Origin: Gracilimonas halophila
GTDB lineage: Bacteria > Bacteroidota > Rhodothermia > Balneolales > Balneolaceae
Assembly (NCBI RefSeq): GCF_042684365.1
Contig: NZ_JBHULI010000003.1
Span: 62,001 to 126,000 of the forward strand
DNA length: 64,000 nt
Direction of reading: 5' to 3'
In this document: in pieces, positions 1 to 8,112 of the stretch
Layout of the letters: every line of letters starts with the position of its first letter
Position numbering within the stretch: position 1 is the first letter of the stretch
Position numbers and translations under genes: made by a program
Notes under the pieces: model-generated
What the model saw: the letters and a program-made list of their open reading frames with translations, nothing else
What the model was told of the DNA's origin: nothing
Databases searched by the model: none

Positions 1-1
1 G

Positions 2-283
2 ATCAGGAGGGATACCATTCAAAGTTATTTTGATATGCAGGGGAACCTGACCCGCTATACAATTTTTACAGATACGACCATCACATTTTATTATCCGGAT
101 GGTCAGCCGCGCTTAAAGCTTCCATATAAAGAAGGTGGATCCCGTGACGGAACTGCAAGACGCTGGCATGCAAACGGTCAACTTCAGGCCATCGGGGAAT
201 ACAAAGACGGACAACAACATGGAACATGGATCGAATACGATAGTCTGGGTAATGAGATAAACAGAGAAGTATTTGAACCTTAA
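2..283 (+). CDS. MORN-repeat (YwqK-type) protein, C-terminal part
   Basis: The frame is open from the left edge (…RRDTIQSYF then DMQGNLTRY), so the true start lies outside the window and the ATG at 35 is internal. The visible part shows MORN_2-style repeats built around YYPDGQP, RRWHANGQLQAIGEYKDG and HGTWIEYDSLGNE. Proteins of this kind are usually annotated as 'toxin-antitoxin system YwqK family antitoxin', a label from homology; the molecular role is unclear. The stop overlaps the stop of the convergent flavin reductase gene on a shared TTAA. Confidence 0.7.
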   Translation: MRRDTIQSYFDMQGNLTRYTIFTDTTITFYYPDGQPRLKLPYKEGGSRDGTARRWHANGQLQAIGEYKDGQQHGTWIEYDSLGNEINREVFEP

Positions 284-888
284 ATATCTTTTGGGAAGAA
301 TAGATCCCGAACATGAGTGTAATTTGCTGCCATGCGCCCTATTGGGTCATATTTTTCGTAATTCACTTTGTCGTTTTCTAAATACACTTCATCTTTGATG
401 TGATAACAAACCAACTCTCCGATCACCTGGTTGAAGTCACCCAATTCCATGACCTGTTTCAGTTCACATTCCATATTGATGACAGCTTCTTCAACGCGGG
501 GTGCTTTAACCAGATTACTTGGAACAGGGGTTAATCCTGTTTTTTCAAACTCACTCACTTCCTTTGGAAAGATCAGGCTGGATTTATGCATTTGATCGGC
601 TAAGGATGCCGAAACCATATTGATGACAAAACCTCCGGTTTCTTTGATGTTGGCAAGGGTATCCTTATCTCCGTCTTTACCAACTTTGGCGCCCAGTCCA
701 ATGGAAATAATAAACATGATCGGGTCATGTGAAATGACCTGGAAATAACTGTACGGAGCAAGATTGGGGATTCCACTTTTCCCGATAGATGAAACCCAGG
801 CAATAGGACGTGGAACCACAGTGCCTTTTACTAATTTTGCTACTTGCCGATGTGGAAAGTCAGATTTTTCTATGATCACAATAGCCAA
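280..888 (-). CDS. flavin reductase-like FMN-binding split-barrel protein
   Basis: 202 aa, soluble. The N-terminal half has the flavin-reductase-like pattern: a KLVKGTVVPRPIAWVSS segment (about residues 18-34), then the P-N-L-A-P-Y-S-Y-F motif (about 42-50) that contacts FMN in this fold, and a DTLANIKETGGFVINM stretch. The family binds FMN and either reduces flavin with NAD(P)H or acts as a flavoredoxin; the substrate cannot be told. It is the last gene before a convergent junction with the MORN gene and lies about 75 bp from the polX stop on the same strand. Confidence 0.8.
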   Translation of the reverse strand: MAIVIIEKSDFPHRQVAKLVKGTVVPRPIAWVSSIGKSGIPNLAPYSYFQVISHDPIMFIISIGLGAKVGKDGDKDTLANIKETGGFVINMVSASLADQMHKSSLIFPKEVSEFEKTGLTPVPSNLVKAPRVEEAVINMECELKQVMELGDFNQVIGELVCYHIKDEVYLENDKVNYEKYDPIGRMAANYTHVRDLFFPKDI

Positions 889-963
889 AGTTTAGAATTA
901 AAAGATCAGTGCCAAATGTAGCTAATTTTGGAAATCTTGCATAATAAAGGCAGAGATGAAGAG

Positions 964-2724
964 CTATCGTGCATCGAAAAAAGCTTTGACCTCATCTGCA
1001 CTTTTAGCATTCAAAACCCGGTCTTTCCCATACTTCCCTTTGCGTGCTATCCGAACACCAAAAGGAATGTCATCAATACCCTCAATAGTATGAGCATCCG
1101 GGTTAACGGAGGTCATCATTCCAACCTCACGGGCCTTGTTCCCGAACCTCCAGTCAATATCAAGTCTGTGTGGATTGGCATTGATCTCAATAGCGGTATT
1201 GTGCTCGGCCGCCAAAGCAACCAGTTCATTAAGGTCCAGGTCACTGCCGTTTCGCTTAAGAAGTAATCGCCCGGTTGGGTGTCCTAAAATACGAGTGTAA
1301 GGATTTTTGATCGCATTACTCATTCGTTCCATCATTTGTTCACGAGGCATATTCAGCGATTGATGCACACTGGCGATCACAAAATCAAAACCTTCCAGGA
1401 TCTCATCTTCATAATCCAGGGAACCATCGGCAAGAATATCTGATTCGATGCCTTTAAAGATCACGAAATCTTTACCTGCTTCTTTGAATTCTTCATTCAG
1501 CTGATCGATCTCCTCCCATTGTTGTTTGATCTCATCTACTGAAAGCCCACCTGCATAAGCGGCTGTTTTGGAATGATCGGTAAGTCCCAGATATTCATAT
1601 CCACGTTCCATGCATGCTTCAGCCATTTCCCGGATGGAATACTTACCGTCACTCCAGGTACTATGGGCGTGAATGACACCGCGGATGTCTTCATCCGTGA
1701 CCAGATCAAATTTTTTCTGTTCTTCGTAGATCTCAAATTCACCACGATCTTCCCGCAGTTCCGGAGGAACAAAATGGAGGTCTAATTTTTCGTAGATATC
1801 AGTCTCACTGGAAAACTCAATCGGCTGATCAAAATCGGTATCACCTTCATCATTCAGCTTAAAAAGGCCGTATTCGTTCAAGCTCATCCCACGATCTCTG
1901 GCTCTTTGCCTAAGTACGATGTTGTGTTCCTTGCTTCCTGTGAAATACATCAGTGCCGCTGAAAATTCTTTAGGTGATACAATTCTAAGGTCAACCTGTC
2001 GTCCTTCTTTGGTACGAACGGAACTTTTGGTATCTCCACGGCCCAATATATCCGTAACCCGCTCATGATTCACAAATACATCAAATAGACCTTCTATATG
2101 CTTCTCTTCTGCAGCGATAAGAATATCAACATCACCAATAGTTTCGAGCGCGCGGCGGTATGAACCGGCAACTTCTATCTTTTGAACGCCTTCCAGACCT
2201 TTAAGACTTTCATAAATGGCCGTTGCAATTTCCTGAGCCTGATCAAGCCGGCAGCGTTCATCAAACTTCTCCATCCACTCTATGGATTTCATGATCTTAT
2301 CAGCTGACTTCTGTCCCAACCCTGAAAGTCCTGCTACGGAGCCATCTTCAATTTTCTCTTTCAATTCCCCGATGGTACTGATGCCTAATTCCTTGTGAAT
2401 TTTATAGGCATTTTTTGGACCCAGTCCTGAGATATTCAGCCATTCGATCAATCCTTCCGGAACTTTCTCTTTGAAGGCTTCCAGTACGGGCATTTCCCCG
2501 GTTTCCTCCAGCGCATAGATATCTTCTGCGATTGATTTCCCAACTCCTTTGATATCAGTAAGCGTTTTATTCTGAATATGATCGTCTATGTTTTCCTGAA
2601 GTCCCTCGATAGTTTGGGCAGCCTTATCAAAGGCGATCACTTTAAACCGGTTCTCACCAGCAAGTTGCATAAGCTGGGAAACTTCTCTAAGCAGATCAGC
2701 AATTTGGTTGTTGGTATAGGGCAT
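964..2724 (-). CDS. polX: DNA polymerase/3'-5' exonuclease PolX
   Basis: 586 aa, typical for bacterial PolX, a base-excision-repair gap-filling polymerase. In order: the 8-kDa helix-hairpin-helix region (1-80), a second HhH with SGLGPKNAYKIHKELG (99-114), SGLGQKSADKI (134-144), the family X palm with GSYRRALETIGDVDILI (187-203; metal-binding D198/D200) and a third Asp in QVDLRIV (D245). The C-terminal PHP exonuclease domain opens with HAHSTWSDG (352-360). All catalytic motifs seem intact. ATG start at 2724; the upstream gap holds a 23-bp inverted repeat. Confidence 0.95.
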   Translation of the reverse strand: MPYTNNQIADLLREVSQLMQLAGENRFKVIAFDKAAQTIEGLQENIDDHIQNKTLTDIKGVGKSIAEDIYALEETGEMPVLEAFKEKVPEGLIEWLNISGLGPKNAYKIHKELGISTIGELKEKIEDGSVAGLSGLGQKSADKIMKSIEWMEKFDERCRLDQAQEIATAIYESLKGLEGVQKIEVAGSYRRALETIGDVDILIAAEEKHIEGLFDVFVNHERVTDILGRGDTKSSVRTKEGRQVDLRIVSPKEFSAALMYFTGSKEHNIVLRQRARDRGMSLNEYGLFKLNDEGDTDFDQPIEFSSETDIYEKLDLHFVPPELREDRGEFEIYEEQKKFDLVTDEDIRGVIHAHSTWSDGKYSIREMAEACMERGYEYLGLTDHSKTAAYAGGLSVDEIKQQWEEIDQLNEEFKEAGKDFVIFKGIESDILADGSLDYEDEILEGFDFVIASVHQSLNMPREQMMERMSNAIKNPYTRILGHPTGRLLLKRNGSDLDLNELVALAAEHNTAIEINANPHRLDIDWRFGNKAREVGMMTSVNPDAHTIEGIDDIPFGVRIARKGKYGKDRVLNAKSADEVKAFFDAR

Positions 2725-2762
2725 AAGTAATTCTGAATTGGGAAATTATAAATGTTGAGTTC

Positions 2763-2823
2763 AGGTGCGAGGTGTTAGGTTTTAGGTGTTAGTGCCTTTT
2801 CTAAAACCTAACACCTCACACCT
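2763..2823. repeat. 23-bp inverted repeat (family A)
   Basis: Arms 2763-2785 and 2801-2823 are complementary over 23 bp with one mismatch around a 15-nt loop; the core arm is GAGGTGTTAGGTTTTAG. It sits between the yraN stop and the polX start and overlaps the yraN stop region. A related copy lies at 10849-10911. It could act as a terminator-like hairpin for yraN transcripts, but there is no strong U tract. Confidence 0.85.
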
Positions 2824-3187
2824 ATCTAAATGCATCTTCGATGTGATTAAATTCCGGGGCCTCGTTATTTTTTTGAATGATCCCGACGATATCAAAACGC
2901 ATAGGCGAGCCTTCCATCTTGCGCTCATACATCCAGGCTTCAGCTGCTTTGAACACGTTTTTCACTTTGTCTTCGGTAACGTACTCCATAGGATGACCGT
3001 ACTTTGTAGATGAGCGCATCTTAACTTCAACGAAAACGATAGCGGTATCATCATAAGCAACGATATCTACTTCAGCGCGCTCAAAGAAATAATTTCGCTC
3101 TAATATTCTCCAGCCTTTTGATTCCAGGTAAGCGCAAGCTAGTTCCTCACCTTCGTTTCCAATTTTGCGATGCGATCTTTTAGTCAT
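2822..3187 (-). CDS. YraN/UPF0102 family nuclease-like protein
   Basis: 121 aa, the normal length for this family. It has the N-terminal GEELACAYLESKGWRILERN signature (13-32) and the PD-(D/E)XK-like core AEVDIVAYDD…IVFVEVKMR (38-58). The family resembles Holliday-junction resolvases, but its biochemical role is not settled. Its start overlaps the 3' end of the upstream GbsR/MarR gene by 8 bp, so the two are probably translated together. Confidence 0.9.
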   Translation of the reverse strand: MTKRSHRKIGNEGEELACAYLESKGWRILERNYFFERAEVDIVAYDDTAIVFVEVKMRSSTKYGHPMEYVTEDKVKNVFKAAEAWMYERKMEGSPMRFDIVGIIQKNNEAPEFNHIEDAFR

Positions 3188-3758
3188 CCTCTTTTTTTGA
3201 TCCGGTCAATGATTCTTTTACTTCTACTAACTTTACGAGCTGTTTCAGAAATTTTAAATTCTTTTTGTTGATATAAGGCAGTAAGGCTCCGGTAAATCGC
3301 TCAAACATTTCGAGAAACTCCATGTAATTCTCGATTCGTACCTTGAACTCTTTACTTTCTTCATCATTGAGCCCACCTGCTTCAAGAGTTTCTATACATT
3401 TCTGAAGGTTTTCACGAATCGGGGCGATCTCGCGCTGCTGACGCTCACGAATGATGGTCGATACAATTTTCCATACATCGGTTTCAGCAGAGTAATAATC
3501 TTTCCTGTCTCCCGGGAAACTCTCCTTGTGAATCAATTCCCAATCAAGGAGCCTGCGAAGATTCATGTTGGCATTACCACGGCTGATATCCAGCGTATCC
3601 ATGATGGTGTCAGTGTCCAGCGGATTAGATTCGGCGTATAGCAATGCATGTATTTGAGACATGGTTTTATTGATGCCCCATGCGGATGCCATTTCACCCC
3701 AAAGTAGGACAAATTGGTCTAGCGCTTCCTGATATGCCTGACTGTGATCCATAGACAA
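3180..3758 (-). CDS. GbsR/MarR family transcriptional regulator
   Basis: 192 aa. A winged helix-turn-helix spans about residues 30-90 (MSQIHALLYAE, LDTDTIMDTLDISRGNANM, LRRLLDWELIHKE), matching the GbsR-type MarR relatives that have the SRGNANMNLR recognition helix. The C-terminal half is helical and probably dimerises. Ligand and target are unknown. It overlaps yraN by 8 bp. The intergenic sequence upstream is a mosaic of GTTAATCG/GTTATTCG words and their complements. Confidence 0.85.
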   Translation of the reverse strand: MSMDHSQAYQEALDQFVLLWGEMASAWGINKTMSQIHALLYAESNPLDTDTIMDTLDISRGNANMNLRRLLDWELIHKESFPGDRKDYYSAETDVWKIVSTIIRERQQREIAPIRENLQKCIETLEAGGLNDEESKEFKVRIENYMEFLEMFERFTGALLPYINKKNLKFLKQLVKLVEVKESLTGSKKEDD

Positions 3759-3759
3759 G

Positions 3760-3816
3760 GGTTATTCGTTAATCGTGCCTTGAAAGATACGAATAACGAT
3801 TAACCATTAACGAGTT
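3760..3816. repeat. mosaic of short inverted words (family B)
   Basis: TTATTCG (3762-3768) and GTTAATCG (3768-3775) are each followed later by their complements CGAATAA (3790-3796) and CGATTAAC (3798-3805), in the same order rather than nested, with another ATTAACG copy after them. A related spot lies between the Dps and CsbD genes. Confidence 0.6.
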
Positions 3817-4102
3817 ACGATTTTACGTCCTTAGTGACATCTGGTTTTGGTGTCTCAGCTTTACTCTCATTGCTTCCGTTATCAGAAGTTTCAGCAGGAG
3901 GTGTTGAAGCTGACTTTCGTCCGCCATCTTTGTAATCAGTCACGTACCAGCCTTCTCCTTTATACACGACTCCGCTTCCACCGGAAATGATCCGCTTAAC
4001 TTTCTGTCCTGTGGTTGGACAGGTTATCAGGGCATCTTCACTCATTTTTTGTACGATCTCAAAAGTGGTTCCGTCTTCTCTTTTATACTCGTATGTGGGC
4101 AT
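3815..4102 (-). CDS. FmdB-like small protein lacking the zinc ribbon cysteines
   Basis: 95 aa. The N-terminal MPTYEYKREDGTTFE, the central ITCPTTGQKVKRIISG and the following GEGWYVTDY match the FmdB/CxxC_CxxC_SSSS family, whose members normally carry two CxxC pairs binding zinc. Here the first pair is replaced by KRED and only one Cys (about residue 28) is left of the second, so zinc binding as in the family looks lost. The tail (60-95) is a Ser/Pro/Glu/Lys-rich disordered segment. Function unknown. Confidence 0.75.
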   Translation of the reverse strand: MPTYEYKREDGTTFEIVQKMSEDALITCPTTGQKVKRIISGGSGVVYKGEGWYVTDYKDGGRKSASTPPAETSDNGSNESKAETPKPDVTKDVKS

Positions 4103-4173
4103 TTCGGAAATGTTAAATTAGTTAATGATGAATGTTAAATGACTGATACAAATTTTGTGCCATTTATGGGTTT

Positions 4174-5367
4174 TCAAGACAAACTTTCCAACCCTTCTTT
4201 GAGTCGCTTCATTGCTTCTTCAAGGTCAGTCATTGAAGCAGCATAACTCAAACGTATACCGTTTGGTTCACCAAACGCATCACCGGGAACGAGGGCCAGA
4301 CCGAATTCATCCAGAAGATACAGGCAGAGATCGGTAGAAGAACCAATGGGGGTACCTTCCGGTTTTTTTGTACCGATATAATGTGAAATATCAGGGAACA
4401 CATAGAATGCACCACCGGGAGTAAAACAACTTACACCTTCAATGGCATTTAAGGCCTCCACCAAATAGTCACGACGTTTCTTAAACTGCTCACGCATCGA
4501 TTTTACTTCATCAAGGGTGCCTTTGTAGGCAGCTTCTCCGGCTTTCTGGGAAATGGATGAAGGGGCAGAGGTCTCCTGGCTTTGGATCTTTGAAACAGCA
4601 CTAACTATATCATTGTGAGCAGCAAGGTAGCCCAATCGCCAGCCGGTCATCGCAAATCCTTTTGAGAATCCATTGATCACCACCACACGATCTTTCAAAT
4701 CGGGGGCTACATTCAAAATGCTCACATGTTCTTCTTCAAAAACGATGTATTCATAAATTTCATCAGAGATCACATATATATCGGGGTATTTTCTTAGTAC
4801 TTCAGCTAGGCCTTCAAGTTCTTCAGCAGAATACTGAGCTCCGGTAGGGTTAGAAGGAGAGCAAAGGATCAACGCTTTGGTCTTTTCTGTGATGGCTTCT
4901 TCCAACTGAGCAGGAGTCAGTTTAAAATTATTCTCAAAGGAAGTTCGGACCGTTACCGATCTTCCTTCCGCCAGCCGAACCATTTCAGGATAAGAAACCC
5001 AGTATGGCGCCGGGATAATGACTTCATCACCGGGATCAACTAAGGCCAGAATACTAAATCCAACGGACTGCTTGGCCCCATTAGAGCAGATGATCTGTGA
5101 AGGGTCATATTCAAAATTATTATCTCGTTTCAGCTTTGCACAAATAGCCTCCCGCAATTCAGGAGTTCCCGGATTCATGGTGTAGCCGTGAAAACCATCT
5201 TCTATGGCTTTAATAGCGGCATCACAGATATGTTTTGGAGTTTTAAAATCGGGCTCTCCGGCGCTTAGGGAAACGATCGATTTTCCCTGACGCTTTAGTT
5301 CCTTTGCACGTCCGGTTACTTTAAGGGTTGCTGACGGCTGTAAATTTTGTGCTCGTTTTGAGATCAT
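4174..5367 (-). CDS. class I/II pyridoxal phosphate aminotransferase (aspartate type)
   Basis: 397 aa. Family landmarks: SLSAGEPDFKTPKHI near residue 33, CSNGAKQS in the PLP phosphate region, LCSPSNPTGAQYS (about 166-178) with the conserved Asn, SDEIYEYIVFEE with the ring-binding Asp, and NGFSKGFAMTGWRLGY with the Schiff-base Lys near residue 236. The C-terminal IRLSYAAS supplies the carboxylate-binding Arg. Closest to AspC/AspB-type aspartate aminotransferases; exact substrate range cannot be read off. ATG start. Confidence 0.9.
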   Translation of the reverse strand: MISKRAQNLQPSATLKVTGRAKELKRQGKSIVSLSAGEPDFKTPKHICDAAIKAIEDGFHGYTMNPGTPELREAICAKLKRDNNFEYDPSQIICSNGAKQSVGFSILALVDPGDEVIIPAPYWVSYPEMVRLAEGRSVTVRTSFENNFKLTPAQLEEAITEKTKALILCSPSNPTGAQYSAEELEGLAEVLRKYPDIYVISDEIYEYIVFEEEHVSILNVAPDLKDRVVVINGFSKGFAMTGWRLGYLAAHNDIVSAVSKIQSQETSAPSSISQKAGEAAYKGTLDEVKSMREQFKKRRDYLVEALNAIEGVSCFTPGGAFYVFPDISHYIGTKKPEGTPIGSSTDLCLYLLDEFGLALVPGDAFGEPNGIRLSYAASMTDLEEAMKRLKEGLESLS

Positions 5368-5450
5368 AATGACTAAAATAGTAGTGATAAAAGTGAGTAA
5401 TAAAAGCGAATGGAATATAAAGGGCTTACACTAAGAAAAATAGGATCATG

Positions 5451-5945
5451 CTATTTGTCTTTAAACTTTTCAGTTAAAGCTTTTGCCACAATATCAGGAA
5501 CAAATGAACTAAGGTCACCATCCCAGTAAGCAACTTCTTTAACGATGGAAGCAGAGATAAAAGTGAATTCTTCATCAGGCATCAGGAAGATGGTGTCAAC
5601 CTCAGGTGCCAGCCGTTTGTTGGTGAGAGCCATCCTGAATTCATATTCAAAATCAGAAATTTGACGTACTCCACGCACTAAGGTATCTGCATTCATGTCC
5701 TGTGCGTGGTCAACCAGCAAACCGGTAAATTGATTTACCTCGACATTCTTAGCCCATTCCTTGTCTTTGATGCACTCCTTAATAAGCTCAACCCGCTCAT
5801 CCCCGGAAAAAACGGCATCCTTTTTATTATTTACAGCAACGGTTACAATAACAGTTTCAAAAAGGTTTGTAGCTCTTTCTAGAATATCGAGATGTCCATT
5901 GGTGATGGGGTCAAATGATCCGGGATAAAGGGCAATGGTTTTCAT
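5451..5945 (-). CDS. coaD: pantetheine-phosphate adenylyltransferase
   Basis: 164 aa, standard length. It transfers AMP to 4'-phosphopantetheine, the penultimate step of coenzyme A synthesis. YPGSFDPITNGHLDI (7-21) contains the (T/H)xGH nucleotidyltransferase motif, VRGVRQISDFEYE (about 90-102) the substrate loop, and FISASIVKEVA (about 128-138) the ISSTxVR-equivalent. It follows rsmD by 10 bp on the same strand, a common pairing. Confidence 0.97.
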   Translation of the reverse strand: MKTIALYPGSFDPITNGHLDILERATNLFETVIVTVAVNNKKDAVFSGDERVELIKECIKDKEWAKNVEVNQFTGLLVDHAQDMNADTLVRGVRQISDFEYEFRMALTNKRLAPEVDTIFLMPDEEFTFISASIVKEVAYWDGDLSSFVPDIVAKALTEKFKDK

Positions 5946-5955
5946 AGGAGTGAAT

Positions 5956-6516
5956 TTATTCTGATTCTGAATCTACCGGATGCTTCTCAAAGATGCTAAC
6001 AATGGTTCGCCCGTAAGCTTTTGAAAAAGTACAGTGCGGATGATCGGTAAAATCTTTGTATTTGTCGTGTTCCAGCATCAGCCACCCTTCATCAGTAAGC
6101 CAGTTTTCAGACAGGATCTGTTCGATCATTTCATCCATGAAGGGGTAATCATAGGGAGGGTCACAAAAAATAAAATGGTGAGGGGTAGCCATTCCATTCA
6201 AAAATCGTTGTACATCGGAACAGACGATACGCATTTGGTCAGCAATGTTAAATTGAGCTGCTGTTTTCTCAATTTGCTTTACATTGTCAGCATCGATCTC
6301 CACAGCAGTAACATGCTTTGCTCCCCGTGAAATAGCTTCGAACCCTAAATTCCCTGATCCTGCAAACAGATCAAGAATAATGGTCCCTTCCATGAAAACA
6401 CGGGCCTCAATGAGGTTAAAGATGCTTTCCTTGGTTCGATCGGTAGTGGGGCGTACTTCCAGTCCTTTAGGGATGTTGAAGTGTCGCCCTTTTAATTTTC
6501 CGGTAATTATCCGCAT
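5956..6516 (-). CDS. rsmD: 16S rRNA (guanine966-N2)-methyltransferase
   Basis: 186 aa. N-terminal MRIITGKLKGRHFNIPKG and RPTTDRTKESIFN are RsmD signatures; LDLFAGSGNLGFEAISRGA (about 49-67) is the SAM-binding loop and FCDPPYDYP (about 117-125) the catalytic DPPY motif. It methylates G966 of 16S rRNA. Upstream of coaD; the gap to the preceding gene holds AT-rich repeat words. Confidence 0.95.
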   Translation of the reverse strand: MRIITGKLKGRHFNIPKGLEVRPTTDRTKESIFNLIEARVFMEGTIILDLFAGSGNLGFEAISRGAKHVTAVEIDADNVKQIEKTAAQFNIADQMRIVCSDVQRFLNGMATPHHFIFCDPPYDYPFMDEMIEQILSENWLTDEGWLMLEHDKYKDFTDHPHCTFSKAYGRTIVSIFEKHPVDSESE

Positions 6517-6535
6517 GGCGGAATGATTAGATTTT

Positions 6536-6600
6536 AAGGGTTAAATGTTAAATAAGATTTCACCCTTAATTTAACATTTATAACGGAGCATTTAACATTT
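6536..6600. repeat. AT-rich mosaic of TTAAATGTTAAA words (family C)
   Basis: AAGGGT and TAAATGTTAAA (6536-6552) recur as complements ACCCTT (6562-6567) and TTTAACATTTA (6570-6580), in the same order, plus another ATTTAACATTT at 6590-6600. Similar ATGTTAAAT words occur after the FmdB-like start (4105-4140). It fills the gap between rsmD and the DUF3822-like gene. Confidence 0.55.
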
Positions 6601-6604
6601 CAAA

Positions 6605-7465
6605 TTAAAAATCGAGGCTGAGTAGAATTGCGGGAAAAGCAGCAGCAAGATCGAATCCATAGGTTTCTTCTTCTGCTTTTACGCCAATATTTTTCAGGGA
6701 ATTTAATTTTGTGATCTCAGCTGAGTCATCCCAAAACCCCTGAAGTGCCTGTTCAACATCGTAACACTGATGCCCAAAAAGATAAATAGTCTCATGAAGT
6801 CCTCGCAGCCAGCTTGAGTTCTTAGCATGTTGCAACCAATGGTAAGGAAGGTCTTCAGCTTGATCGAATGTGATATATGTAGCGGCTCTGAACTTTCCGA
6901 GCAAAAAAGAGGTGATGGAAAGTACGTTCTCATGACATCCAATCATCAAAAAAGAACCGCCGGGTTTTGCGAATGAAGACCATTTTTGAGCAATCTCAAA
7001 ATCACTGTTGAAGTCGGTTGTTGCAACTTGAGTGGTTAACTCATCAAAACCTGCCATCAGATTTCGTCTGCGTACAGACAGAAATTTATATTCATTGTTA
7101 TGAAGCGTATGCCAGGTGGGTTCCATATGTTCTCGATCAACGCCTTTCATCAGGATGGCAAGGTGATCTTCCCGTTCGTCGGCATTGTCATAAACTACTT
7201 TTGGGAAAACCGTCCAGCATTCATGAGCAGGGTGTGTTAAGGCGCGAACCGATTTTATGTTATGATCAGTACGGAATCGGTCGAAAGTAGAAAGGATGTG
7301 AGGAAAGTGATCTTCATGCTGTCTGGTAATGGCGTTTATGACATCAAAATTGAAGTCAAAAGAGCCAATACGAAAAAGGTGCTTGTCTTTTTCCGGATCA
7401 TTGATCGAGTAGAAAAGGCGATCCGAGAAAAAACAAACACCTAAATTTGCAGAAGCGTCACCCAT
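6605..7465 (-). CDS. DUF3822-like protein
   Basis: 286 aa, no signal peptide or membrane segment. The N-terminal …NLGVCFFSDRLFYSINDPE and a mid-protein FLMIGCHENVLSITSFLLGKFRAATYITFD resemble the two half-domains of DUF3822, a Bacteroidota family thought to have an actin/hexokinase-like fold and often encoded next to rsmD and coaD, as here. The assignment rests mainly on context and overall layout. Its start shares one base with the stop of the single-TM gene upstream, so both are probably co-translated. No ATPase function can be claimed. Confidence 0.6.
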   Translation of the reverse strand: MGDASANLGVCFFSDRLFYSINDPEKDKHLFRIGSFDFNFDVINAITRQHEDHFPHILSTFDRFRTDHNIKSVRALTHPAHECWTVFPKVVYDNADEREDHLAILMKGVDREHMEPTWHTLHNNEYKFLSVRRRNLMAGFDELTTQVATTDFNSDFEIAQKWSSFAKPGGSFLMIGCHENVLSITSFLLGKFRAATYITFDQAEDLPYHWLQHAKNSSWLRGLHETIYLFGHQCYDVEQALQGFWDDSAEITKLNSLKNIGVKAEEETYGFDLAAAFPAILLSLDF

Positions 7466-7938
7466 TAATTCCAGTTTGGTGCATTACGCATCGTAGTTCG
7501 TTCCAAACTACCAATGGAGTCATCACTTCCCGGGTCTTCAAGTAAATAGATCTGAGGACGCAGGGTGTCATTCAGAGTGTACTCGAACCTTGGGAAAGGC
7601 GGGCGTGGAGAATATACCAACGAATCCGGGTTGAATACATCAAATGTAGTACCGAAGAGGCTGTCGCCCATTGCGATCATCAAAGAATCTGTTTTGAGGA
7701 AATTCACAAGACTGTCTAACCCACCTTCAGTTGGAGGGAAGGTATCTTTACGGGTTTGGTATTGAATGAGGGCATCTTTAGCGTCAACCAATCGTTGCCG
7801 CACTTTTTCAGTCATAGCTTCTCGCTCTTTAACTTCTTGGTAAGGAGTTACAAGCGAATCATAAAGCCAGTAAGAAAGTCCTAAGATTACGATACCAAGT
7901 ACTATTGTCAGAATTTTATTACGCGAATCAATATCCAT
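7465..7938 (-). CDS. single-pass membrane protein, pseudopilin-like segment
   Basis: 157 aa. One N-terminal membrane segment (about 9-27, ILTIVLGIVILGLSYWLY) followed by a periplasmic domain. Residues around 50-82 (AKDALIQYQTRKDTFPPTEG then GLDSLVNFL) resemble the helix-plus-loop of GspG-type pseudopilins (…YPTTEQGLEALV), but there is no prepilin peptidase site. First gene of a run leading into the DUF3822-like gene, rsmD and coaD. Function unknown. Confidence 0.65.
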   Translation of the reverse strand: MDIDSRNKILTIVLGIVILGLSYWLYDSLVTPYQEVKEREAMTEKVRQRLVDAKDALIQYQTRKDTFPPTEGGLDSLVNFLKTDSLMIAMGDSLFGTTFDVFNPDSLVYSPRPPFPRFEYTLNDTLRPQIYLLEDPGSDDSIGSLERTTMRNAPNWN

Positions 7939-8112
7939 GTGAAAAGCAAGTATGTTAAGTAATTAAGTTTAATTCCTAAGAAAATTTAGAGAAAGAAAAT
8001 ACACGCACACCCATAGATATGCAACTTTCTAGACTATTCTTAAAATATGAATTTATAATAGTTATTAAGCTTTTATTTTTAGCAGTCAAATTTAACCTAA
8101 AATACATCTTTT

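Noticed and set aside
35..283. ATG 35 as the start of the MORN gene
   Set aside because: The same frame is open back to base 2 with plausible protein sequence, so the gene enters from outside the window.
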